Assembly (NCBI RefSeq): GCF_001294645.1
Contig: NZ_CP011868.1
Span: 4,774,001-4,838,000, forward strand
From: Pseudonocardia sp. HH130629-09
Lineage (GTDB): Bacteria > Actinomycetota > Actinomycetes > Mycobacteriales > Pseudonocardiaceae
Reading direction: 5' to 3'
Length of the DNA: 64,000 nt
This document shows, one piece after another, positions 53,573-61,635 of this stretch; within the stretch, counting starts at the first letter, position 1; each line of letters starts with the position of its first letter. Under the pieces are notes generated by a model. It was not told the DNA's origin and searched no databases. It was given only the letters and a program-made list of their open reading frames with translations. The translations under genes were made by a program, and so were the position numbers.

Positions 53573-54100
53573 TCAGCGGCGCAGGGCGCCCGGCATGCCG
53601 GACCGCTCGGCCCGCACCTCGTGCTCGTCGGGGAGGACCTGCTCGCCGGAACGACGGCGCACCGCGTCGCAGATCGCCTCGACGACGACCGCGGCCTCCG
53701 GCACCCGGTAGCCGACCCGCGCCGGAGCCACGCGCCACTGCACCCAGCCCTCGGGGCGCTCGGTCGGCGGGGCGACGACACCGATGCCGTCGGTGTGCAG
53801 CACCACGTCGGAGTGCAGGCTCAGCTCGGCGGGCAGCGCGTGCCGCGGGCTCATCGGGAACCACCAGGTGTCCTCGGGCGTCGCGGCGACCGGCACGACC
53901 TCGCCGGCCTCACGCAGCGTCCGGCAGACCTGGCGACCGATGACCGCGGGAACCTCGACCACGTCGAGGACGTCGCCCGTCGCCAGCATGACCTCCGCGC
54001 CCGGCCCCGGCACGAGCGGCCAACCGTGGTCGGCGTACTCGCGAGCGGCCGCTCGCAGCTCCGCGCCGTAGACGGCTCGGTAGCTGTCCCACCAGGACAT
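53573..54100 (-). CDS. Bifunctional DNA primase/polymerase-like (Prim-Pol) small protein
   Basis: 175 residues from ATG 54100 (AGGAAGTGACC upstream); an upstream start at 54130 is weaker. The opening helix ELRAAAREYADHGWPLVPGPG resembles the start of bifunctional primase/polymerase domains (AAxxYAxxGWPVxP), and strands such as VVLHTDGIGVVAPP and VQWRVAPA follow. The protein is much shorter than the full domain and I do not see the complete set of metal-binding acids, so it is probably an inactive or truncated relative common in actinobacteria. Role unknown. Confidence 0.6.
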   Translation of the reverse strand: MSWWDSYRAVYGAELRAAAREYADHGWPLVPGPGAEVMLATGDVLDVVEVPAVIGRQVCRTLREAGEVVPVAATPEDTWWFPMSPRHALPAELSLHSDVVLHTDGIGVVAPPTERPEGWVQWRVAPARVGYRVPEAAVVVEAICDAVRRRSGEQVLPDEHEVRAERSGMPGALRR

Positions 54101-54416
54101 GGAGGTCACTTCCTTCCGCTTGTGCGACAACCCCTGCGGTGCCGCTCACCTGTGAAGTACAACACCAGGATGCGGGCTCCGGGCACGACTTCGCGAGGGG
54201 TACGCGACGAGGGTGCGCAGCGGCGAGACGAGCGGGGACCGCCGACCGCACAACGCCACGGCCACCGGTGAACGGCAGGTGACCGGGCACAGCGGACCGA
54301 CGACCGGCGGCAACCTCCACGCCGTCCGGCGCGGTGCCGGTCGTCGCACCGCTCGACACGCCTCGTGCATCGATTATCTTTACGATAGAGATATTCGCGA
54401 GATCGAGAGGACTGAC
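54101..54416. other. Divergent intergenic region, primase-like gene / TspO-like gene
   Basis: 316 bases with no supported gene. It becomes AT-rich at 54370-54400 and contains the TATC/GATA palindrome near the TspO-like start. Confidence 0.5.
54375..54393. promoter_or_regulatory. TATC-TTTAC-GATA / TATCT...AGATA palindrome upstream of the TspO-like gene
   Basis: TATC (54375-54378) and GATA (54384-54387) with a 5-base spacer, and nested TATCT/AGATA at 54375-54393, in an AT-rich patch that ends 24 bases before the ATG. It probably overlaps the promoter. A repressor site is the best guess. Confidence 0.45.
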
Positions 54417-55217
54417 ATGGCGTCGACGACGGCGAGGGCCGGCCGTACGGCCGGCCCGGCCACGGGAATGGACACGGCACGGACCTGGGCGGTGCTCGCC
54501 GCGGCAGTACTGCAGGCGGTGGCGGGCTCGCTCGGCGGCAGCGGGACGTTCGGGGAGTCGCAGCGGGTGCTCAGCGACCGCTACCCCTCACTCATCACCC
54601 CCGCGACGGTGGCGTTCTCCGTGTGGGGCCTCATCTACCTGGCCCTGCTCGTGTACGCGGTGTACCAGTCACTGCCCGGGCAGCGGTCGCGCCCGGTGCA
54701 CCGGGCGACCGGTTGGCTGTTCGTGGCGACGGCGGTGTTCAACGCGGGCTGGATCGTCGTGTTCTCCCAGGAGTTCCTGGGGACTGCACAGCTGCTGATC
54801 GTGGCACTGCTCGCGACCCTGGCGGTGGTGCTGCGCCGGCTGGCTGTATTCCCGGCCGAGGGGACAGCGGACCGAGCACTGCTGCACGGGCCGCTCGCTT
54901 TCTACGCGGGCTGGGTGTCGCTGGCGACCGTGGCCGGGTTCTCGGTGACGCTGACCTACTGGGGCGCGCCGCTCGGCCCGGTGGCGGCCGCGGCGCTGCT
55001 CCTGGTCGGCGTGCTGGGCGCGGGCGTCGCGACCCGGCGGACGACGGCGGCGCTGCCGTACGCGGCGACGACCGCCTGGGCGCTGGTCTGGGTCGCCGTG
55101 GAGTCCGCCGTGACCGGGACGGTGCCGGTGACCGTGGTCGCGGTGCTCGGCGTGACCGCGGTGGTCGTCGCGGCGGCGCTGCGAGGACGGGAGGGGCTGC
55201 GACCGGCCTTCGGCTGA
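54417..55217 (+). CDS. TspO/MBR-like tryptophan-rich membrane protein
   Basis: 266 residues from ATG 54417 with GAGAGG 7 bases upstream. Seven to eight helices are visible. The segment LITPATVAFSVWGLIYLALLVYAVYQSLP, then ATAVFNAGWIVVFSQE, resembles the tryptophan-rich sensory protein/TspO superfamily in its longer, Trp-poorer form. TspO proteins bind porphyrins or cholesterol-like ligands in stress responses. A function here is not established. It is convergent with cspA across a terminator. Confidence 0.65.
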   Translation: MASTTARAGRTAGPATGMDTARTWAVLAAAVLQAVAGSLGGSGTFGESQRVLSDRYPSLITPATVAFSVWGLIYLALLVYAVYQSLPGQRSRPVHRATGWLFVATAVFNAGWIVVFSQEFLGTAQLLIVALLATLAVVLRRLAVFPAEGTADRALLHGPLAFYAGWVSLATVAGFSVTLTYWGAPLGPVAAAALLLVGVLGAGVATRRTTAALPYAATTAWALVWVAVESAVTGTVPVTVVAVLGVTAVVVAAALRGREGLRPAFG

Positions 55218-55229
55218 CCCCGGGAACGA

Positions 55230-55266
55230 CGACGGCGCCGGTCCCCGAGGGGAGCCGGCGCCGTCG
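55230..55266. terminator. Bidirectional terminator between the TspO-like gene and cspA
   Basis: Bases 55230-55246 pair with 55249-55266 with a single G bulge, loop GA. Both convergent genes end within 30 bases. Confidence 0.85.
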
Positions 55267-55294
55267 CGTTGCGCGGGTCGTGCCCGCGCAGAAG

Positions 55295-55498
55295 TCAGAT
55301 CACGCGGACCGAGTCGGCCTGCGGGCCCTTCTTGCCCTGGCTGGCCTGGAAGTCAACGCGCTGGTTCTCCTCCAGCGTGCGGAATCCGTTCGACTCGATG
55401 GCGGAGTAGTGGACGAAGACGTCCGGTCCCTCGTCGTCGGTGGCGATGAAGCCGAAGCCCTTCTCGGCGTTGAACCACTTGACGGTGCCCTGCGGCAT
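55295..55498 (-). CDS. cspA: Cold-shock-domain protein
   Basis: 67 residues, a complete cold-shock domain. RNP1-like GFGFI (within KGFGFIATDDEG) and RNP2-like VFVHYSAI are intact, so it should bind single-stranded RNA and DNA as a chaperone. ATG 55498 starts MPQGTVKWFNAEKGFGFIA. A long untranslated region upstream is likely, as for csp genes. Confidence 0.96.
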   Translation of the reverse strand: MPQGTVKWFNAEKGFGFIATDDEGPDVFVHYSAIESNGFRTLEENQRVDFQASQGKKGPQADSVRVI

Positions 55499-56101
55499 AG
55501 CGTGTGTCCTTCTCAGATGGAGCGGTTCCGGCCCTCACAGCAAGAGCCGGAGGTCGCGTGGACACCGCCGCGGCACCTCAGCACCGATCGACGACGCCCA
55601 CCGTCACAACTTCAACGGACGCTCGACGGCGATCGGAGAAGAACGACTGCAACCGCCGCGGACGCTACCACGGCTCCGTGGCACGTCGACCGTCCTCTCT
55701 CGACCCCCCGTACGGCCGGTTCCGCGGCACCGATCACCCGCCGCGCGACACCACGGGTGACCACGCCGCGTGAGATTCGGGCCGCCGATCGACGACGGGC
55801 GGTCATCACCACCCCGAACGAGTGAGCGCAACTCACGTTCCACGCCGTCGAGTGAGCACCGGGCGTCCGCGCTCCCCGTTTCGAGTGACGACGGCGGTTC
55901 CGACCCGCTCGGCGGCCACCCGTGAACCCGGACGGGGTCGCCCGTTCCGGGTGCAGCGCGGTGCGATCCGACCACAGCGTGACCGATGGGACCCCTGTGA
56001 CGCGTGTGGCCACGATCAGGTCCCTGGTGGACGACGCCCCGTGACCGCAAGCTCAGCGCTGTCCGTCACCCCGTGCAGCAGCACAGCGAACTGGAGAGAC
56101 C
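55499..56101. other. 603-base gap between cspA and the repeat protein gene
   Basis: No convincing gene. The left part should hold the cspA leader and promoter (minus strand). The right part contains three CGAGTGA direct repeats (55819, 55849, 55882) and a GTGAG-N5-CTCAC palindrome (55822-55836). GGAGAGACC before the next gene is its ribosome site. Confidence 0.6.
55819..55888. promoter_or_regulatory. Three CGAGTGA direct repeats and a GTGAG/CTCAC palindrome
   Basis: CGAGTGA at 55819, 55849 and 55882, about 30 and 33 bases apart (three helical turns). The first is part of GTGAG-CGCAA-CTCAC. They lie 214-283 bases upstream of the repeat protein gene. Regulator unknown. Confidence 0.4.
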
Positions 56102-57091
56102 GTGCGATCCCGAGTCACCACTTCCGTCGCCCTGACCCTCATGATCGGCACCCTGGGTGTGTACGGCGCCGGCGTGGCCGGCGCGGCCGAGTCCGTTCAT
56201 GCCTCCACCCCGGTCGTGCCGGCCGCGACCGTCGCCGACGCACCCGCAACGCCGTCCGACGGCCCGCTGGACCGGCTGTTCGACACGCTCTTCGGCGACG
56301 GCGCGGCGACCGCCCCGGCGACGCCCGCCGACACCGCCGTCCCCGTCCAGGACGTGCCGACGCCCGCCGTTCCGGGCGTCCCCGCGGCACCGGGAGTCCC
56401 GGCCGCTCCGGGCGTGCCGGTCGCCCCGCAGGCCCCCGCCGTCCCGAGCGCTCCGACAGCGCCGCAGGTTCCCGCGGTCCCGGGTACTCCGGCCGCACCG
56501 CAGGCCCCCGCGGTCCCGGGCGCCCCGGCGGCTCCAGCGGCTCCGCAGGTCCCCGCCGTCCCGGCCGCGCCGACCGTGCCCGCGGTCGTCGCGCCGGCGG
56601 TTCCCGGCGCCGCCGCCCTGCCCGCGGCTCCGGCAGCTCCGGTCGCTCCCGCGGCACCCGCGGTCCCGGCCACCTCCGCAACCCCGGCCGTGGCCGTCAC
56701 CACGGACGTCACGGGCCAGCAGATCCCGGAGCCCCCGGCCGTCCCGGGCGCTCCGGGCGCCCCGCAGGCTCCGGCCGTCCCGCAGGCTCCCGCCGCCCCC
56801 GGGGTCCCGACCCTCCCCCAGGCGCCGGTGACCCCGGCCGTCCCGGGTGCGCCTGGTGCGCCGACCGCTCCGCAGGCCCCGGCCGTTCCGGGCGCTCCGG
56901 GTACCCCGATCCTCCCGGGCGCCCCCGCCGTACCGGCGGCCCCCGGTGCACCGGCCGTCGCCACCGCCCCGGCCGACGTGACCGCCCCGGGCGGCACCGT
57001 CGCTCCGCAGGCCCCGGCCGACGCCGCGGACCAGGACACCGCCACGACCCGCCCGAGCCTCTGGGAGCGGCTCTTCGGCACCACCCGCTGA
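56102..57091 (+). CDS. Secreted three-residue-period Pro/Ala/Val protein
   Basis: 329 residues from GTG 56102 with GGAGAG upstream. A signal peptide (VTTSVALTLMIGTLGVYGAGVAGA) leads to a mature protein whose residues about 75-310 repeat a short unit, Ala/Val-Pro-x, more than sixty times (for example VPGAPAAPQAPAVPGAP). That spacing of Pro every third residue favours a polyproline-II rod. The two ends carry a similar amphipathic segment: LDRLFDTLFG (56-65) and SLWERLFG (319-326), with Trp/Phe. It could be a wall-spanning rod with two docking tips. No enzymatic domain. An opposite-strand frame exists only because of the repeat. Confidence 0.8.
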   Translation: MRSRVTTSVALTLMIGTLGVYGAGVAGAAESVHASTPVVPAATVADAPATPSDGPLDRLFDTLFGDGAATAPATPADTAVPVQDVPTPAVPGVPAAPGVPAAPGVPVAPQAPAVPSAPTAPQVPAVPGTPAAPQAPAVPGAPAAPAAPQVPAVPAAPTVPAVVAPAVPGAAALPAAPAAPVAPAAPAVPATSATPAVAVTTDVTGQQIPEPPAVPGAPGAPQAPAVPQAPAAPGVPTLPQAPVTPAVPGAPGAPTAPQAPAVPGAPGTPILPGAPAVPAAPGAPAVATAPADVTAPGGTVAPQAPADAADQDTATTRPSLWERLFGTTR

Positions 57092-57152
57092 CCTGCGCCG
57101 CAGGCATCGCCACGCGACGGCGTCCCCGCACCGGGGCGCCGTCGCGGCGTGT

Positions 57153-57791
57153 TCAGGGCAGCTCGGTCGCCCAGCCCCGCTGCAACGACCGCAGCACCTC
57201 GTCGAGCAGGTCGGCGAGCTCGGCGGTGTCGTCGGCCAGCCAGCGCTCGTAGGCGGCGATGCACACGCCCAGACAGGCGTGCCCGACGCTCTGCGGGACG
57301 AGCCCCGAGGAGGCCTCGCCGCGCCGCTCGGCGACGTGGTCGGCCACGACCTCCCGCCACGAGGCGTAGCGCAGCGTCGAGTGCGCCTGCAGCGCCGGGG
57401 TCTGCAGGATCAGCCGCAGCCGGCGCCGGTGCCAGGGCTGCTCGGCCGGCTCGACGTGGTTGAACTCCAGCACCGCGCGCCGGACCCCCTCCAGCGTCGG
57501 CAGGTCCGGCGGCTGGGCCGCGAGCACCGCGCGCATCCCCACCAGCTGCTCGTCGAAGGCACCCCAGGCGATGTCGTTCTTGGAGGCGAAGTACCGGAAG
57601 AACGTGCGACGCCCGATTCCCGCGGCGTGCGCGACGTCGTCGACGGTCGTGTTCTCGAAACCCTGGTCGCTGAACATCTCCAGGGCGATGTGCTCGATCT
57701 CCGAGCGGGAGGTGACCGGACGCCGGCCGGCGCGGCGTGTGCCGCTCCCGCCGGTACTCCCGGTCCCGTCGTTCTCGGTCACCGCTGACAT
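57153..57791 (-). CDS. mftR: TetR-family regulator resembling mycofactocin regulator MftR
   Basis: 212 residues from ATG 57791. The helix-turn-helix is TTVDDVAHAAGIGRRTFFRYFASKNDIAWG, and RRAVLEFNHVEPAEQPWHRRR with LQTPALQAHSTLRYASWREVVADHVA matches MftR proteins closely as I remember them. MftR senses acyl-CoA and controls the mycofactocin redox-cofactor genes. Those genes (mftA-F) are not beside it in this window; its neighbours are a secreted repeat protein and an ECF sigma factor. It may control a remote cluster. Confidence 0.8.
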   Translation of the reverse strand: MSAVTENDGTGSTGGSGTRRAGRRPVTSRSEIEHIALEMFSDQGFENTTVDDVAHAAGIGRRTFFRYFASKNDIAWGAFDEQLVGMRAVLAAQPPDLPTLEGVRRAVLEFNHVEPAEQPWHRRRLRLILQTPALQAHSTLRYASWREVVADHVAERRGEASSGLVPQSVGHACLGVCIAAYERWLADDTAELADLLDEVLRSLQRGWATELP

Positions 57792-58023
57792 CGTCCCGCC
57801 GTGCTCCCCGACTCCTCCGTCGTGCCTGCGACCGGCGGACCGGGAGGGTCGAGCGGAACGCCGTCGGCGCCGATCATCCCACGTCGCGGTCGGCGCGTCG
57901 GCGCACGTCGCCCCTGTTCGGCGGCCGTTCGTCGCGCGGGCCCTCCACTTTGTCGGTGTTGCGCGGCACACTCGCGGCCAGACGGACCGGGACCCACCCG
58001 GACGGGTACGTCGAGGGGGAACC

Positions 58024-59064
58024 ATGAGCGCACCCGCACGGGCCGCCGACACCACCGTGGACGAGCGGCCACCCGAGGAACGCCTGGAGGACCACCGGCG
58101 CGAGCTGACCGGTTACTGCTACCGGATGCTCGGCTCGGCCTTCGAGGCCGAGGACGCGGTGCAGGACACGATGGTCCGGGCCTGGAAGGGCGTCGCGAAG
58201 TTCGACGGTCGCTCCTCGCTGCGGTCCTGGCTGTACCGCATCGCCACCAACGTCTGCATCGACGCGCTGAACGGGCGCAAGCGCCGCGCCGTCCCGATGG
58301 ACATCGGCGGCCCCGGCGCACCGGTCGCCGAGTCGCTGCGCGAGCCGCTGCCCGACGCCGAGTGGCTCGAACCGATGCCCGACGCCCGGGTGTCGACACC
58401 GGCCGGGGACCCGGCGGACAAGGCCGTCGCGAAGGAGACGATCCGGCTCGCGTTCATCGCGGCGCTGCAGCACCTGCCGGCCCGCCAGCGTGCCGTGCTG
58501 ATCCTGCGCGAGGTCCTGTGCTGGAAGGCCGCCGAGGTCGCCGAGCTGCTGGACTCCTCGGTCGCCTCGGTCAACAGCGCCCTGCAGCGCGCCCGCGCCA
58601 CCCTGGGCGAACAGGGCATCTCCGAGGCGGCGCCGAAGACCTCCCCGGCGATGGACCCGGCGCAGACCGCGCTGCTGATGCGCTACATGGCGGCGTTCGA
58701 GGCGTTCGACATGGAGGCGCTGACGGCACTGCTCCACGAGGACGTCGAGCAGAACATGCCCCCGCTGGAACTCTGGTTCCGCGGCCGGGACGACGTCATC
58801 GCCTGGATGGCGACCGGCCCAGGGCAGGGCTGCCGCGGGTCGCGGGTGGCTCCGGTGGAGATCAACGGGACGGTCGGCTTCGCCCAGTGGAAGCCGTCCG
58901 GGCCGAACGGGGAGTTCGAGGCCTGGGGCATCACGGCTCTGCGGATCGAGGACGGTACCGTCACCGGGCTGAGCGTCTTCCTCGACACCGAGCTGTTCGG
59001 CTATTTCGGGCTGCCGCTGAAGCTCGCCGACCGGCCGGAGCTGTGGGAGCCGAAGGCGGGCTGA
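58024..59064 (+). CDS. ECF-type RNA polymerase sigma factor with C-terminal SnoaL-like domain (SigG/TIGR02960-like)
   Basis: 346 residues from ATG 58024 (GAGGGGGA upstream). Sigma region 2 (YCYRMLGSAFEAEDAVQDTMVRAWKG) and region 4 (LPARQRAVLILREVLCWKAAEVAELLDSSVASVNSALQRAR) are complete. After about residue 215 an SnoaL/NTF2-like domain (LLMRYMAAFEAFDMEALTALLHEDVEQNMPP) follows, as in the ECF41/SigG-type groups, where the tail controls activity in place of an anti-sigma factor. No anti-sigma gene is adjacent. Its 3' end overlaps the next gene. Confidence 0.92.
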   Translation: MSAPARAADTTVDERPPEERLEDHRRELTGYCYRMLGSAFEAEDAVQDTMVRAWKGVAKFDGRSSLRSWLYRIATNVCIDALNGRKRRAVPMDIGGPGAPVAESLREPLPDAEWLEPMPDARVSTPAGDPADKAVAKETIRLAFIAALQHLPARQRAVLILREVLCWKAAEVAELLDSSVASVNSALQRARATLGEQGISEAAPKTSPAMDPAQTALLMRYMAAFEAFDMEALTALLHEDVEQNMPPLELWFRGRDDVIAWMATGPGQGCRGSRVAPVEINGTVGFAQWKPSGPNGEFEAWGITALRIEDGTVTGLSVFLDTELFGYFGLPLKLADRPELWEPKAG

Positions 59065-59774
59065 CGCCGCCCGGGCTCGCCGCCTGGCCGGGGCTGCGCA
59101 TCACGGCCCGGCTCGGTGGCGGGCACCGCGGCGCGGTTTGGGCGGCGACCGACGGGAGCCGACGGCTGGTGGTCCACCGGAGCGGGCGGACGCCCGCGGC
59201 GCTGGACTGGGAGCTCGGCCTGACCGGCGAGCTGCGGGCCCACGGTTTCCGCGTACCGGACGTCGTCCCGACCGGTGACGGACGACGGCGGTGCGGGGCG
59301 GTCGTCGTCCGGACCTGGCTCGACGGCGACCCACCCGGGCCGGGTGACGAGGCGGCCATCGCCGCCGAGCTGCACCGGCTGCACGCCCTCACCTCGGGGC
59401 GGGGCCAGCGGCCGGGGTTCGTGGGCACGATCGAGCTGCTCGCGGGCACCGTCCGGGGCGGGGACGTGGACCTGACTGCGATGCCGTCCGACGTCGTCGC
59501 GGAGTGCCGGGCCGCGTGGGCCATGGTGGACGGTCCGGTCGCCGTCGTCCACGGCGCCCCCGGCCCAGGCAACATCCGTGTCCTGGACGGACGTCCGGGC
59601 CTGCTCGACTGGGACGAGTGCCGGGTGGACCGGACGGCGCTCGACCTCGACGGTGGGCCCGGGGCGGCCCGCGAGGTCCGCCGTGCCGTCGACGCGTGGG
59701 AGGTCGCCGCCTGCTGGACCGTCAAACCCGGCTACGCCCGGGAGCGGCTCGCCGCGCTGCGCGCCACCCCCTGA
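59043..59774 (+). CDS. Aminoglycoside phosphotransferase (APH)-fold protein
   Basis: 243 residues from GTG 59043, overlapping the sigma gene by 22 bases; a start inside LTPPGLAAWPG is possible but has no standard codon. The kinase-like core shows VVHGAPGPGNIRVLDGRPGLLDWDECRVD near residue 165, which holds the catalytic-loop His and Asn positions and the metal-binding Asp. The family phosphorylates aminoglycosides, choline or homoserine-like substrates; this one has HGAPGPGN where HGDLHPGN is usual, so the catalytic Asp is replaced by Ala. Activity is doubtful. It is probably cotranscribed with the sigma factor. Confidence 0.7.
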   Translation: MGAEGGLTPPGLAAWPGLRITARLGGGHRGAVWAATDGSRRLVVHRSGRTPAALDWELGLTGELRAHGFRVPDVVPTGDGRRRCGAVVVRTWLDGDPPGPGDEAAIAAELHRLHALTSGRGQRPGFVGTIELLAGTVRGGDVDLTAMPSDVVAECRAAWAMVDGPVAVVHGAPGPGNIRVLDGRPGLLDWDECRVDRTALDLDGGPGAAREVRRAVDAWEVAACWTVKPGYARERLAALRATP

Positions 59775-59781
59775 CCGGACC

Positions 59782-60432
59782 TCACGCCGCCGGCGTCACC
59801 GCGGCGACCCGCTCCCCCGCCGTCCGGGCGTCGACGCGGGCGCGCTCGCGCTTCTCCGCGGCCAGCGGGCGTAGCTCGCTCATCGCGGGCACGACGTCGG
59901 CCAGGGTCAGCTCCGTCTCCACGACGGTCACGTCGGCACCCCAGACGTCGCGCAGGATGCGGGTGATCCAGCCGGAGCCGTGGTCCCAGCCCTCGCGCGG
60001 GGTGCCCGGCCCGTAGCCGCCTCCCCTGGAGACCACGAGCACGACCGGGCGGCCGGCGAGGGGCGTACTGCCCGGCGCGAACCGGGGGTCGGTGATCAGG
60101 GCGTCGCCCCAGGCCTTCAGATGCGCGGCGATGCCGAAGTTGTAGAGCGGCGACCCGATGACGACGGCGTCCGCCGCCAGCACCTCGTCGGCCAGCTCCG
60201 CGATGCGTGCGAGGGCCCCGCTCTGCTCCGGGGTGCGGTCGGCCTCGGCCACGTAGCCGGCAGCGACCGCGGTGGTCCACAGGTCGGCGGGCAGCGGGGC
60301 GGTGCCCAGGTCACGGCGGACGACCTCGGCGCCCGGTCGCGTGTCGAGGTAGGCGCGCTCGACCTCGTCGGCGATCTCGCGGCTGACGGAGCCCTCGGTG
60401 CGGATGCTCGCGTCGAGTCGGAACAGGGACAT
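59782..60432 (-). CDS. azoR: FMN-dependent NADH-azoreductase / quinone reductase
   Basis: 216 residues from ATG 60432 with CGGGAGGTC upstream. The flavodoxin-like fold binds FMN through SIRTEGSVSREIAD at the N-terminus and ADAVVIGSPLYNFGIAAHLKAWGD in the middle, typical of AzoR. VSRGGGYGPGTPREGWDHG follows. It reduces azo dyes and quinones in two-electron steps, protecting against quinone stress. It is divergent from a MarR gene with a palindrome between them, so it is probably induced by its own substrates. Confidence 0.9.
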   Translation of the reverse strand: MSLFRLDASIRTEGSVSREIADEVERAYLDTRPGAEVVRRDLGTAPLPADLWTTAVAAGYVAEADRTPEQSGALARIAELADEVLAADAVVIGSPLYNFGIAAHLKAWGDALITDPRFAPGSTPLAGRPVVLVVSRGGGYGPGTPREGWDHGSGWITRILRDVWGADVTVVETELTLADVVPAMSELRPLAAEKRERARVDARTAGERVAAVTPAA

Positions 60433-60465
60433 GGCGACCTCCCGGTCGATCTGGGGTGAAGATGT

Positions 60466-60478
60466 TCTGTTTAACAGA
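60466..60478. promoter_or_regulatory. Perfect TCTGTT-T-AACAGA palindrome, candidate MarR operator
   Basis: Half-sites of six bases with a one-base spacer, 34 bases from the azoR start and 46 from the MarR start, in the only AT-rich patch of this region. Its position between divergent azoR and marR genes suits repression of both. Confidence 0.7.
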
Positions 60479-60523
60479 GTATCTGCATGGGAGAAGACCT
60501 TGGCAAGCACGTATCCTGAGACG

Positions 60524-61006
60524 ATGTCCGGTCCGTCCGCCCCGCAGAGCGTCGAGTGCGACCTGGCGTGGGCATTGACCCGGGTGGCGCGCGACCACGC
60601 CACGGCGGTGCAGTGCGTCGTCGGCACGCTGCCCGGCGGTCAGCGCGGTTTCCAGGTTCTCGCCGCCGCGGCCGGGGACGATCCGCCGACCCAGCTCGCA
60701 CTGGCCCGCAAGCTCGGGGTGGACCGCACCGTCATGACCTACCTGCTGGACAAGATCCAGGAGGCGGGCCTGATCGAGCGCCGCCCCGACCCGACCGACC
60801 GCCGTGCCCGCCGGATCGTGCTCACTGACGCCGGCCGGGCGCTGCTCTGCGACACCGAGAAGCGGATGCGCAGCGCCGAGGCCCACATCCTGGCGCCGCT
60901 CACCGCGGACGAGCAGACCGCGCTCCGGACGCTGCTGCGCCGAGTGGCGACCGCGGGCACCGACCCGACCTCCGCTGACGGCGAACCCCGTCCGCCGGCG
61001 GCGTAA
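60524..61006 (+). CDS. MarR-family transcriptional regulator
   Basis: 160 residues from ATG 60524, chosen because the winged helix fits and the upstream region is promoter. The winged-helix segment (PPTQLALARKLGVDRTVMTYLLDKIQEAGLIERRPDPTDRRARR) is typical. One Cys is present near the N-terminus (VECDLAW) and another at VQCVVG, which could allow oxidation or quinone sensing as in YodB/OhrR; that is inference. It is divergent from azoR. Confidence 0.9.
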   Translation: MSGPSAPQSVECDLAWALTRVARDHATAVQCVVGTLPGGQRGFQVLAAAAGDDPPTQLALARKLGVDRTVMTYLLDKIQEAGLIERRPDPTDRRARRIVLTDAGRALLCDTEKRMRSAEAHILAPLTADEQTALRTLLRRVATAGTDPTSADGEPRPPAA

Positions 61007-61069
61007 CCGCAGGTCGGGCGGCCGGGCCCGGATCTAGCGTCGGACGGACACCCGAGGAGCGGAGATCCG

Positions 61070-61621
61070 ATGCCTGTCCTGTCCACCCCGTCCGACCCCG
61101 CCGACCGGCTGCTCGGCGAGCGGATCGTGCTGCTCGCCCGCGAACTCGACGACGAGGTCGCCGCCGAGACCTGCGCACGCCTGCTGCTGCTGGCCGCGGA
61201 GGACCCGCGCCGCGACGTCACCCTGCACGTCCTGGCCCCCGGCGGCTCCCCGGTCGCGGCGATGGCGGTGCACGACACGATCCGCACGCTCGGTGTCGAC
61301 GTCGCGACCGTCGCCGCGGGGTCGCTCGCGGGCCCGGTGCCGTTCCTCGTCGCGTCCGGGACGCCGGGCAAGCGGCTCGCCCGCGCGCACGCCGCGTTCC
61401 TCCCGACCGCCGACGGCCCGGTCCGCGGCTCCCACCCCGGCGACGTGCGGGTCCGGGCCGACCACCTCGCCGGGCGTCGTCGCGAGATCGAGTCGCTGAC
61501 CGCGACCTACTGCGGCGCCCCGCTGCCCGACGACGCCCGGGAGCGTTGGCTGTCGGCGTCGGAGGCGGTGACGGTCGGCCTCGTCGACGGACTGTCGGAG
61601 CCCCGGGTTCGAAACGGATAG
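61070..61621 (+). CDS. ClpP-like protein lacking the catalytic triad
   Basis: 183 residues from ATG 61070 (GAGGAGCGGAG upstream). The ClpP/crotonase fold is clear: HVLAPGGSPVAAMAVHDTI matches the oxyanion-loop region and SGTPGKRLARAHAAF aligns without gaps to the ClpP segment GAKGKRxxLPNSRVM. In that alignment the catalytic Ser becomes Gly88, the His becomes Thr113, and the Asp (normally in RDRF-S) becomes Glu (RERWLSASEA). So all three catalytic residues are changed. It may be a non-proteolytic ring subunit or a binding protein. It is followed 14 bases later by a MerR-type regulator gene. Confidence 0.75.
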   Translation: MPVLSTPSDPADRLLGERIVLLARELDDEVAAETCARLLLLAAEDPRRDVTLHVLAPGGSPVAAMAVHDTIRTLGVDVATVAAGSLAGPVPFLVASGTPGKRLARAHAAFLPTADGPVRGSHPGDVRVRADHLAGRRREIESLTATYCGAPLPDDARERWLSASEAVTVGLVDGLSEPRVRNG

Positions 61622-61635
61622 CTAGAGTCTCGCAG

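Noticed and set aside
56197..57360. Minus-strand 387-residue Gly/Ala triplet frame opposite the Pro-rich secreted gene
   Set aside because: The three-base-multiple repeat makes any frame look open; the plus strand has a signal peptide, ribosome site and proper codon bias.
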